Source of the DNA: Burkholderiales bacterium
GTDB taxonomy: Bacteria > Pseudomonadota > Gammaproteobacteria > Burkholderiales > Usitatibacteraceae
Assembly: GCA_014378085.1 (NCBI GenBank)
Contig: JACMOJ010000370.1
Location: 1-18,994, forward strand
Direction of reading: 5' to 3'
Length of the DNA: 18,994 bases
Positions 1 to 6,250 of the stretch are shown here, one piece after another. Under the pieces are notes generated by a model. That model saw only the letters and a list, made by a program, of their open reading frames with translations, did no database searches and had not been told where the DNA came from. How positions within the stretch are numbered: the first letter of the stretch is position 1; every line of letters starts with the position of its first letter. A program made the translations under genes and the position numbers.

Positions 1-200
1 ACTTGCGGATAAAAAATCTCTTCCTCAATTTGCGCATGAACGGTTAGGGCCTGACAGATATTTTTCGCTAGCCGGTGTTTTGCTACGGCAGCGGCATTGT
101 CTTCCCACATGGCGTTGTGCTCTTGGAACATTTTTTTCACCGCGTTGTGATCGGCATCAAGCAAATCTGCGGCGTCTTCAAAAGCAATCGGTTTTTTCAT
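1..200 (-). CDS. Hemerythrin-like HHE-domain protein (3' end outside window)
   Basis: This is the N-terminal 66 residues of a hemerythrin/HHE cation-binding domain protein; the rest lies beyond position 1. The frame is open from an ATG at 198-200, preceded by a good Shine-Dalgarno (GAGGAG, about 4 nt upstream). It contains a DADH motif (His18) and an H-A-Q-I-E-E-E-I-F-Y-P motif (His55, Glu59), both typical of di-iron HHE helices. Family members bind a non-heme di-iron centre and are linked to O2/NO sensing, iron handling or stress. Which of these applies here cannot be told from the fragment. The next gene upstream on the same strand is the small hydrophilic protein at 229-441, only 28 nt away, so the two are probably co-transcribed. 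Confidence 0.85.
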   Translation of the reverse strand, partial: MKKPIAFEDAADLLDADHNAVKKMFQEHNAMWEDNAAAVAKHRLAKNICQALTVHAQIEEEIFYPQ

Positions 201-228
201 GGAACTCCTCGGGGTAGCAATTTAGAAC

Positions 229-441
229 TTACGTATCACTTGCGGTGGCGGTGCTGGCTACGGCTCCCATCGAATCGCCTAACTTGCTCTGCGGCTGCCT
301 CTGAGCTTCATCGATGCGGGTCTTGTCGTTGCTCGATTGGTCGTTTGGCTTCGCGGCCCGTTTCTTGTTGTCGCTCTGCCGACGGTCTTCGCCGTCGGCT
401 TTTTGATTGTTTTTATTCAAACTATTCTGGTGGCTATTCAT
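229..441 (-). CDS. Small hydrophilic hypothetical protein
   Basis: This is a 70-residue, very hydrophilic protein rich in Asn, Gln, Lys, Asp and Ser, with no hydrophobic segment. It is probably intrinsically disordered. The ATG at 439-441 has an AGGA Shine-Dalgarno about 6 nt upstream. The gene ends 28 nt before the hemerythrin-like gene on the same strand, which suggests a two-gene unit. I do not recognise a family. The composition recalls small stress-related disordered proteins, but that is only a resemblance. The support is the ribosome-binding site, the operon-like spacing and the lack of a better competing frame. Confidence 0.55.
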   Translation of the reverse strand: MNSHQNSLNKNNQKADGEDRRQSDNKKRAAKPNDQSSNDKTRIDEAQRQPQSKLGDSMGAVASTATASDT

Positions 442-911
442 GTTTTTCCTTTAGAAATAACTTTTAAAAACTTCCATTGCTCGTGTTGCGAGGTTGATCA
501 GTGTCGTCATCCGATTTAGGCTCGGTTCGCGTGCGGCAGCTGACGTAAGTAGTGCGTATTGCATCGGTGGTCGGTAGGATTGCGCAATCTATCTCTTATT
601 GTGAATCCGCGCTGACTCTGCTGCCCACAGCAGACGTTTTAATGTGCTAACCAATTTTCATCGGCACATCATGGCAGTGCGAGATCGGGTCGTCAGTTCG
701 CTGCCAAACACTGTCACTAACTAACTACGTTTGCGCAATTTCGGTCGTCGCCGTAAAGGGTAGACAATTGAGATCGCGCGCTGCGCGCCACATATTTCGT
801 CGCAACGTTTTGCCGTCACCGTCCCGCCCATGGTGAGCGTCAGCGCTGAACCGCGTAGGATGAAGACGCTAAAATGGCTGGAGCCCGCTCATGTTTGGCT
901 CGGCCGCAGGC
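442..911. other. Gene-free stretch between the small hydrophilic gene and ku
   Basis: No convincing gene is visible on either strand. The stretch holds a 12-bp perfect palindrome (GATTGCGCAATC, 578-589) and a 7-bp stem hairpin at 617-634 (TCTGCTG, CCCA loop, CAGCAGA) followed by CGTTTT. It must also contain the promoter for the minus-strand pair at 1-441. A 36-codon minus-strand frame starting with the ATG complementary to about 829-831 has no ribosome-binding site, so I do not call it. Confidence 0.5.
617..640 (+). terminator. Weak possible hairpin terminator
   Basis: A 7-bp stem with a CCCA loop is followed by CGTTTT on the plus strand. The T-run is short and there is no plus-strand gene upstream, so it may only be a structural hairpin downstream of the minus-strand ku gene. 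Confidence 0.2.
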
Positions 912-1802
912 TCACTTACGTAGCGCAATCTTTGCTGCCGATTTCTTCGGTGTTGGAACAGTTTTTGGCTTGGGAACCGAAGCCACTTTGCCGACGGTGT
1001 CGGTCCGCCGTTTCAGGCTCTGCGCTAACAACTGAGTCAAATCGATGATATTGGTGGCGCGTGCTTCTGTCGAACCCTCGTCAACTGACGTGACTAACTC
1101 GGTTTCCCCAGCCTTGATCTTACGGGCCACGAGTTTTTGCACCTTGTCGCTAAAACTTTCGGCGTATTCCGCCGGCTTCCACCTGCTGGTCATGTCGCCA
1201 ATCAGTTGGGCCGCCATTTTCAATTCGCTAGGTTTCAGCTTTGTCGCCGTTGCTCCATCAGCCGGCAATTTGAGCTCGCTCAGCGGGCGAATTTCGCTCG
1301 CCCAGCGGATCGTGTTGAGGAGCAAAACTGGGCCTGTAGGAATTAGCGCTGCCAAATGTTCTTTGGTATGCATGACGACTCGCGCAATGCCAATGACGCC
1401 GGCCTCGCGCATTGACTCGCGAAGCAGCGCGTACGCTTTATCGCTTCCTTTACCCGCGGGCTCAAGATAGTAGGGTCTTTCCAGCAGCGCAAAATCGATT
1501 TCTTCGGCGTTGACAAACGTTTCGATTTCGATGATTTGCGTTGCTTTCGGATAAGCAGCCTTGATTTGCTCGTCGCTGAGGATCACGTATTCACCGCCTT
1601 CCTGTTTGATACCCTTGACCACGTCTTCGCTAGCAATTTCCTTTCCCGTGCGCTTGTTAATGCGCTTGTATCCCACGGGATCCATCGAGCGCTTGTCCAA
1701 CCAGTCAAAGTCGATGCCGTTATCTTGCGAAGCCGGATAAACCGCAATTGGCACGTTGACGAGGCCGAAGCTAATGGCCCCTTTCCAGATAATGCGTGGC
1801 AT
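912..1802 (-). CDS. ku: Non-homologous end-joining protein Ku
   Basis: This encodes bacterial Ku, the DNA-end-binding homodimer that recruits LigD in non-homologous end joining. The protein is 296 residues from the chosen start, a normal family length. It opens with the characteristic W-K-G-A-I-S-F-G-L-V-N-V-P beta-strand and continues through the Ku core (about residues 5-245), with motifs such as G-Y-K-R-I-N-K and F-A-L-L-E-R-P-Y-Y-L-E. It ends in a Lys-rich basic tail (about 255-296), as many bacterial Ku proteins do. A longer frame starts at a TTG (1829) overlapping the ligD stop, but the ATG at 1800-1802 has a strong AAGGAG six bases upstream and matches the family N-terminus. The gene lies 23 nt downstream of the ligD remnant on the same strand, the usual ligD-ku pairing. 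The reading frame shows no damage, unlike its partner. Confidence 0.96.
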   Translation of the reverse strand: MPRIIWKGAISFGLVNVPIAVYPASQDNGIDFDWLDKRSMDPVGYKRINKRTGKEIASEDVVKGIKQEGGEYVILSDEQIKAAYPKATQIIEIETFVNAEEIDFALLERPYYLEPAGKGSDKAYALLRESMREAGVIGIARVVMHTKEHLAALIPTGPVLLLNTIRWASEIRPLSELKLPADGATATKLKPSELKMAAQLIGDMTSRWKPAEYAESFSDKVQKLVARKIKAGETELVTSVDEGSTEARATNIIDLTQLLAQSLKRRTDTVGKVASVPKPKTVPTPKKSAAKIALRK

Positions 1803-1808
1803 AGCTGA

Positions 1809-1814
1809 CTCCTT
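1809..1814 (-). promoter_or_regulatory. Ribosome-binding site that fixes the ku start
   Basis: AAGGAG on the minus strand lies six bases before the ATG at 1800-1802. It supports the 296-residue Ku start over the in-frame TTG at 1829. Confidence 0.8.
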
Positions 1815-1825
1815 CAGGATAAATG

Positions 1826-2590
1826 TCAATCGATTACGCAGGTTCGCGTGCCGGGGAGTTTTCTCATTGCAGCAGTGAGTCGATCGACGGATTTGTTATA
1901 GGCATCCCATGCACGATTGCCTTCGTCTAAGCGCGCGTGCGCAGTACGCACAGTCCAGTGGTCACCACCTTTGAGGGACGAGAGGTCCTCCCATGCCACT
2001 GGCACTGAAATGCCCAGCCTAGGCCGCGCGCGCGGACCATGCACACCCGGTGGTCGCGCCCATACCATTGCGCAAATAGTCGATGAATATCTTGCCAACG
2101 CGATTTTTTGGACCCCGCTTGGCCACAAACCGATTCGGAATTATTTGCGCAAGGTGGATCACCACGGCTTGCGAAAAGGCTTTTACGGTCTCCCAGTCGT
2201 GCACCGCGCGCAACGGCACGACGACATGAAGTCCCTTGCCACCACTGGTTTTGAGGAATGACGGCAGGCCAAGCTCTTGCAGAAATGCATGTACCAAGCT
2301 GGCCGCGTCCCGCACCTTGGCCCATGCAACACCTTCGCCAGGGTCAAGATCGAATATCATGCGGTCCGGCTTTTGTAGCGACTTCGCCCCATTGTTGAGC
2401 GTGTGAAATTCGATGAGGTTCCACTGTGCCGCTGAAAGAATGCCGTCCTTGCCTGAGACTTCAAGCAACGCCGGGTGCCCGGCGTAAAGTGCGGGATCGA
2501 GTTGGCGAACACCGGGCAGTTTTTTTGTGTCGGCGTGTTTCTGAAAAAACAATTGGCCGCTGATGAGTGCTCGGCCAATGCGCTGTCCGC
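1826..2590 (-). pseudogene. ligD: ligD remnant: broken polymerase domain of ATP-dependent DNA ligase D
   Basis: This is the C-terminal archaeo-eukaryotic-primase-type polymerase domain of LigD, the NHEJ ligase/polymerase. Recognisable pieces in order are I-S-G-Q-L-F-F-Q-K-H-A-D, the D-L-D-P-G-E-G metal-binding motif, S-G-G-K-G-L-H, the P-K-N-R-V-G-K-I-F-I-D-Y-L-R-N segment and S-V-P-V-A-W-E. The gene is damaged in at least three ways. The ligase and phosphoesterase domains and the start of the polymerase domain are absent. Stops and a tandem 7-bp repeat (about 2590-2606) sit just upstream of the remaining homology. A frameshift near 2026-2034 divides the domain. There the conserved S-A-R-A-R-P-R-L-G reading is restored by adding one CG to the GCGCGCGCGG run, so loss of one CG unit by slippage is the simple explanation. 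The 3' end is intact and stops 23 nt before ku. A full LigD may exist elsewhere in the genome. Confidence 0.88.
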
Positions 2591-2606
2591 TTCACAATTC
2601 ACAATT
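2590..2606. repeat. Short tandem repeat, 7-bp unit
   Basis: On the minus strand the sequence reads AATTGTA, AATTGTG, AATTGTG in succession. It lies exactly where ligD homology ends and may mark a slippage or junction scar. Confidence 0.5.
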
Positions 2607-2716
2607 TACAATCGCTGCGAAACGCTTGTCGGTCATGCAACAGCGCCGATATCGATGGTGCACTGCCCATTCACGACGTTTGACCGCTCAGCGAGGAATG
2701 CCTTAGGTTCCAGCAG

Positions 2717-3163
2717 TCATATCGTCGTGCCTGATCGTGCCGGACAGTAGTCGCGGACTTCTCCCTTTGGAAAAGAGCCTGTCCTGAGCCCGCCGAAGGA
2801 GGGATCGAGGGAGATTTCTGCTAGTTGTCTTCGTAGGTTAATCCCTAAACGAACCGGCACACCGACCACTAACGCTGCCACTTGTTCGGCCTGCGCCGGG
2901 CTTCCCGGCGCAGGATATTGCACGTCGAAGAGCGCTTGCGGGAAACCACCGAAGTCATGAATTGTTTCGGGATGCCGCGATGCGGTGATAGCCACGCCGC
3001 GTGTTTCCCAGTGCGCGGAAATGCAGACGATCGCCTTTGGGCGGGGTAGCCGTTGCGCGAGCGCTTGCCAGCTTTGATGAAATGGATTGTCCTCGATCGT
3101 GTTCATCGGATTGCCATGACCGACAAACAATGCCGGCATCCGTTCGAGTGCGGTTTGGCTCAT
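2717..3163 (-). pseudogene. 3'-truncated DODA-type (LigB-fold) extradiol dioxygenase
   Basis: Residues 1 to about 107 match the N-terminal half of the 4,5-DOPA dioxygenase/YgiD family, non-heme Fe/Zn enzymes that cleave catechol rings. Visible are the G-H-G-N-P motif (metal His16), I-S-A-H-W-E-T-R-G (metal His51), H-D-F-G-G-F-P and V-Q-Y-P-A-P-G-S-P. Family members are about 260 residues; here homology stops near position 2840 and the frame runs on through a repeat element to a stop at 2717. The later metal ligands and the C-terminal catalytic half are missing, so an active enzyme is not expected. The ATG at 3161-3163 gives the expected family start. The missing 3' half faces the missing 5' half of ligD, which suggests one deletion removed both. 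Confidence 0.82.
2757..2818. repeat. Short inverted-repeat element at the ligD/dioxygenase junction
   Basis: TCTCCCT (2760-2766) and AGGGAGA (2808-2814) form perfect 7-bp inverted ends of a 55-bp unit. The interior holds a CCTGTCCTGAGC-type core and GCCGAAGGAGGGATCGAGG. Small elements of this look occur as dispersed intergenic repeats in many proteobacteria. Here it has been read into the truncated dioxygenase frame, contributing about its last 30 codons. Family membership could not be tested. Confidence 0.5.
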
Positions 3164-3235
3164 GCGGCTTCACCTGCTCCGAGCAATTAGTTTAATTGTT
3201 CGCCCAGCCTACCGGTCAAAAACCAAGTGTGGAAA

Positions 3236-5461
3236 TCATGGCGGCTGTAGCGCGGCGTCCAATGCTTGAATCAGTGCATCAATCTTGATCGGCTTGGTCA
3301 AATAACGCACGAAGCCGGCCTCCAATCCGTTCTTAATATCCCGCGGCATTGCATTCGCGCTGAGCGCCAACACCGGGATTCCCGCCGTGAGTGAATCGGC
3401 CTTTAACGCCCGCAATGCACCGGTGCCGCTCATTCCTGGAAGATTGATGTCCATCAGAATGACGTCAGGCCGCTCCTTTTGTGCAAGTGCAACCCCGTCT
3501 CTGCCATTCACGGCGGTAATCAGCCGCAGATCAGCGCGCCGCGCGATGATTTGTTCAACAAGCGCCAGATTGGCGGGATTGTCCTCGACATAGAGAATCG
3601 TTCGTACGGCAGATTCGGCTACAGGTATACGAATCTCGTTGCCGCTAAATCTGATACTGGCAGTCATCGGCGGTGGTGCATCGTCAGCAGCAAGGTCAAA
3701 CCAGAATTCTGATCCGCTGCCGACCCGGCTTTCAACGCCCACCGTACCACCCATCAATTCAACCAATCGTTTGCTCATGACGAGGCCGATGCCGGTGCCC
3801 TCAACCGCACCGCCTTCGTGCCCCAGACGATTAAACAGCTGGAATAGCTGTGCAATCTTCTCGGCTGATAAACCGGAACCGGTGTCGATCACGCGGGTAC
3901 GAATGAAACCATCTGGGCGCGACGAAATAGTGACTGATACATTGCCATGATCATTGTTGTACTTGATGCCATTCGACAATAAGTTAACCAACACCTGTTT
4001 GAGACGGGTACGGTCGGCACGCACAAACGTTTGTACAGTCAGCGCGGGAAAGGCGAGGGTAATGTTGCGCGCATCGGCCTGTGGCTGCATCATCTCGCGG
4101 CATTCAAGCATCACCTCCGAGAGCGATACCGGCTCGGGCGAAAGTGACAACCTCCCGGACTCAACCACCGAAAGATCCAGAATCTCGTTGATTAATTCAA
4201 GCAGGTACCAGCCGGCATGCAGAATTTGCCCGACACTGGCTTTCTGACCCGCCGTCGGTGGTGGATCTGCGGCATCGAGCAATTGTGCAAACCCAAGAAT
4301 GGCGTTTAGCGGCGAGCGTAACTCATGGCTCATGCTGGAAAGAAAGTCTGATTTCGCCAGATTCGCTTTTTCGGCGACATACTTAGCGTTCTGCAACTCA
4401 GCATTGGTTTCTTGCAGTGCTTGGTGTAGCCGCTTTTGTTCAGTGACGTCTCGTGCGGCGGCAAACACACCTTTAAGATTTCGCTGGCGATCATGGAACG
4501 TTGTGGCGTTATACGAGACAACCGTTTGCCGACCATCAGGCGCTCTTGCGGTGAGCTCGTAATCTGTGACCTTTTTCTCGACCAGCACCCGCTTGATCCC
4601 GGCTTCGGCGCGAACCGGGTCGGTGAAACAACCCTTGAAAGGTGCGCCGATCAATTCGTCGCGGGTGCAGCCCGTCAGCGCCTCCATTTGTTTGTTCACG
4701 TCAGTGATGATGCCGGCCGGATCGGTGGTCATCAACGCGTCGATATTGGACTCGATCAATGATCGGGTGTAAAACTGTTGGTCCCGCAGCTGCTGGTCTA
4801 ACTTGCGTTGTTCGGCCTCGACTTGTTTACGGGCGGTATTGTCGGTGCTAATAAGTAGGTAACCGATAACATCGTTGCGTGCGTCGCGCAAGCCGGTCAC
4901 CGAGACGAGTGCCGAGAAACAACTGCCGTCCTTACGAATCTGTGTGAGGTCGTAGATATCCTCGATGCCGCGCGTTGCTTTAAACACCAAGGCTTCGAAT
5001 CCCGGGGTGATGGGCATACCAAATTCGGTACTCAGCGTTGCCGCTCGGGCGATAAGCTCTGCCGGATCGGAGATGTCTGCTGGCGTAATCAAGTTCACCA
5101 CGTCGCATGCGGCGTAGCCCAACATCCGCTCCGCGCCAACGTTGAAAATTTGGATCACGCCTTTTTCGTCGGTCGCGATACAGGCAAAGTGGGCGCTCTT
5201 AAAGATAGCGTCTTGCAGTGCGCCTGTTTTTAGTAGCGCCTCTTGTCGCAGTAGCTCGACACTGCCGTCAACCGTGTCTGACAAACTTCGCAGCGTGAGT
5301 GGCGCAGGCTGAGCCGCGTCGGTCGAAGGCTTAGTCGATGCCAAGCCGGGATCCATTGCTGGGTTGGTGTGGCGAGGGTCTTCGCCACAGGCTTCGTTCT
5401 GTCGAAGTGCTACTGACGCCGTGTTTTGTTGGCGCTTCGGACGTTGCTGCAAGATTGCCAT
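3236..5461 (-). CDS. Soluble hybrid sensor histidine kinase (PAS-PAS-HisKA-HATPase-REC)
   Basis: This is a 741-residue two-component hybrid kinase with no transmembrane segment, so it is probably cytoplasmic. Domain order: a low-complexity N-terminus (1-60); PAS 1 (about 83-210); PAS 2 (about 230-345); a coiled linker (340-370); HisKA with H-box S-H-E-L-R-S-P-L-N (phospho-acceptor His379); HATPase_c with N-box (493-502), D-T-G-S-G (526-530) and G-T-G-I-G-L (555-560); and a C-terminal receiver domain (about 621-738). The receiver keeps Glu626/Asp627, phospho-acceptor Asp671 in L-M-D-I-N-L-P-G-M-S-G, Ser701 and Lys723 (T-K-P). All catalytic residues are present. The ATG at 5459-5461 has an AAGGA Shine-Dalgarno about 7 nt upstream. 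There is no adjacent response regulator, so its output partner is unknown. The PAS domains show no obvious cofactor signature, so the signal cannot be named. Confidence 0.93.
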   Translation of the reverse strand: MAILQQRPKRQQNTASVALRQNEACGEDPRHTNPAMDPGLASTKPSTDAAQPAPLTLRSLSDTVDGSVELLRQEALLKTGALQDAIFKSAHFACIATDEKGVIQIFNVGAERMLGYAACDVVNLITPADISDPAELIARAATLSTEFGMPITPGFEALVFKATRGIEDIYDLTQIRKDGSCFSALVSVTGLRDARNDVIGYLLISTDNTARKQVEAEQRKLDQQLRDQQFYTRSLIESNIDALMTTDPAGIITDVNKQMEALTGCTRDELIGAPFKGCFTDPVRAEAGIKRVLVEKKVTDYELTARAPDGRQTVVSYNATTFHDRQRNLKGVFAAARDVTEQKRLHQALQETNAELQNAKYVAEKANLAKSDFLSSMSHELRSPLNAILGFAQLLDAADPPPTAGQKASVGQILHAGWYLLELINEILDLSVVESGRLSLSPEPVSLSEVMLECREMMQPQADARNITLAFPALTVQTFVRADRTRLKQVLVNLLSNGIKYNNDHGNVSVTISSRPDGFIRTRVIDTGSGLSAEKIAQLFQLFNRLGHEGGAVEGTGIGLVMSKRLVELMGGTVGVESRVGSGSEFWFDLAADDAPPPMTASIRFSGNEIRIPVAESAVRTILYVEDNPANLALVEQIIARRADLRLITAVNGRDGVALAQKERPDVILMDINLPGMSGTGALRALKADSLTAGIPVLALSANAMPRDIKNGLEAGFVRYLTKPIKIDALIQALDAALQPP

Positions 5462-5611
5462 TAATGATCCTTAGGCCCTAATCGGCAGACCAAGCGAAGT
5501 TTGGCGGACCGTTAGCAACGCTGGCACAATAACACACGCAAACGCGGTGTGGGTCTGATTGTCACCGAACAGACTCTGGGAGAACCTTCCTGCTCAATTC
5601 GCCTTTATCGT

Positions 5612-5734
5612 CTCGTCCCAAACCAGCGAGTGCACCCCAAGCACGGGATTCCAATGAAATTTGACGAAGGACGATATCCCCTCTGCGTTAATGAAGCGGA
5701 ATGTGTGAACGCCAAAACCTTCCATCATCGAGAA
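5612..5734 (-). pseudogene. Internal fragment of a catalase (katE) gene
   Basis: By direct alignment these 123 bases match 7628-7750 inside katE at 117 positions (about 95%), with no gaps. In the minus-strand frame the fragment encodes the equivalent of KatE residues 235-274, keeping the [12 protein letters not shown] and [11 protein letters not shown] motifs. One clear substitution is Lys262 to Asn, a plausible catalase residue. Homology stops abruptly on both sides. Five of the six differences lie in the leftmost 40 bases. It is either a partial duplication of the neighbouring gene or the remnant of a close paralogue. Confidence 0.9.
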
Positions 5735-5758
5735 ATCTTCAGGTGAGGTGTAAATAGA

Positions 5759-5895
5759 CTACGCGGGTTCGCGTGCCGGGCTCTCTAGTTTTGTCAATTC
5801 AGCAGTGAGTCGAGCTGCGGAGTTGTTGTAGGCATCCCACGCACGATTGCCTTCGTCTAAGCGCGCGCTCAGTACGCAGAGTCCAGTGCGCAGTG
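5759..5895 (-). pseudogene. ligD: Second ligD 3'-end fragment (paralogous to the one at 1826-2590)
   Basis: On the minus strand the fragment begins with a reading A-H-W-T-L-R-T. After a small frameshift it continues R-L-D-E-G-N-R-A-W-D-A-Y-N-N and on to a stop at 5759-5761. The first ligD remnant has H-W-T-V-R-T and then R-L-D-E-G-N-R-A-W-D-A-Y-N-K in the same place. The DNA is visibly more diverged (roughly 80% by eye) than the neighbouring katE fragment. The extreme C-terminus differs and reads as a credible LigD tail of its own, ending S-P-A-R-E-P-A. The frameshift is a 2-bp difference in a GCGCGC run, the same type of lesion as in the other copy. It therefore looks like the end of a distinct ligD paralogue. 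Confidence 0.85.
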
Positions 5896-6087
5896 GGCGA
5901 GCGGTCGGCTCGGATTTGTCCGGCAAATAATTTATCGGCGACCGACCATGGTAGAACGGTTTTATATGTTGTTTGTCGCACAGCCATTGCAGATTGTTTC
6001 GAACATGATGCTTTTACATGTCTGCGGTAGTCATAGTAATTTTTGGACCCAAATCGCTCCCAGCATTTGTGACATCGATTTATTGAA

Positions 6088-6114
6088 TTCCCACGTCCTC
6101 CCCTTGTGTGGGAA
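6088..6114 (+). other. Hairpin upstream of the terminator
   Basis: TTCCCAC (6088-6094) pairs with GTGGGAA (6108-6114) in a 7-bp stem with a 13-nt loop, six bases before the terminator hairpin. Together they resemble the 3' end of a structured transcript. Confidence 0.4.
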
Positions 6115-6119
6115 CTTTT

Positions 6120-6145
6120 ACCTCCCGCTGTGGGAGGTTTTTTTT
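6120..6145 (+). terminator. Strong rho-independent terminator, plus strand
   Basis: ACCTCCC (6120-6126) and GGGAGGT (6132-6138) form a 7-bp GC-rich stem with a GCTGT loop, running directly into eight T residues (6138-6145). The orientation is plus strand, opposite to all neighbouring genes. No plus-strand gene was recognised upstream, so it may end an unrecognised RNA or be left over from lost DNA. On the minus strand, downstream of katE, the hairpin lacks a T-run. Confidence 0.75.
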
Positions 6146-6184
6146 GCAGGAAAGGCGGGCGAGGGGGACCGGGTGCGGCGACCG

Positions 6185-6242
6185 GCGACGCTAGGTCTCA
6201 TGCGCAATGGAGGGCTAGCGACGCTAGGCCTCATCTGCATTG
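6185..6242. repeat. Two-copy direct repeat, 33-bp period
   Basis: GCGACGCTAGG occurs at 6185-6195 and 6218-6228. In both copies it is followed by a similar YCTCAT(S)TGCRYTG-like stretch, giving about 25 matching bases with one or two changes per copy. It lies immediately downstream of katE. Confidence 0.6.
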
Positions 6243-6250
6243 CGACGTTT

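Larger units (their letters stand above)
5462..6250. other. Gene-fragment graveyard between the kinase and katE
   Basis: This 789-bp stretch has no intact gene. From left to right it holds a katE fragment (5612-5734), a second ligD 3' fragment (5759-5895), about 190 bp with no recognised content, two adjacent hairpins ending in a T-run (6088-6145), and a two-copy 33-bp-period repeat (6185-6242). The kinase promoter should lie near its left end. The longer frames crossing the region are antisense or mosaic readings of these pieces. Confidence 0.7.

Noticed and set aside
578..589. 12-bp palindrome GATTGCGCAATC as an operator
   Set aside because: A single site, not placed at a recognisable promoter, and with no linked regulator. 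It is mentioned only within the gene-free stretch.
830..1048. Plus-strand frame over the ku 3' end
   Set aside because: Antisense to a clear Ku coding region and without family resemblance.
5549..5746. Plus-strand frame of 65 codons
   Set aside because: It is the antisense reading of the katE fragment; the sense strand carries the real homology.
1826..6250. Insertion sequence or prophage as the cause of the gene damage
   Set aside because: No transposase, integrase, long terminal inverted repeats or target-site duplications were seen. Only the 55-bp inverted-repeat element is present.
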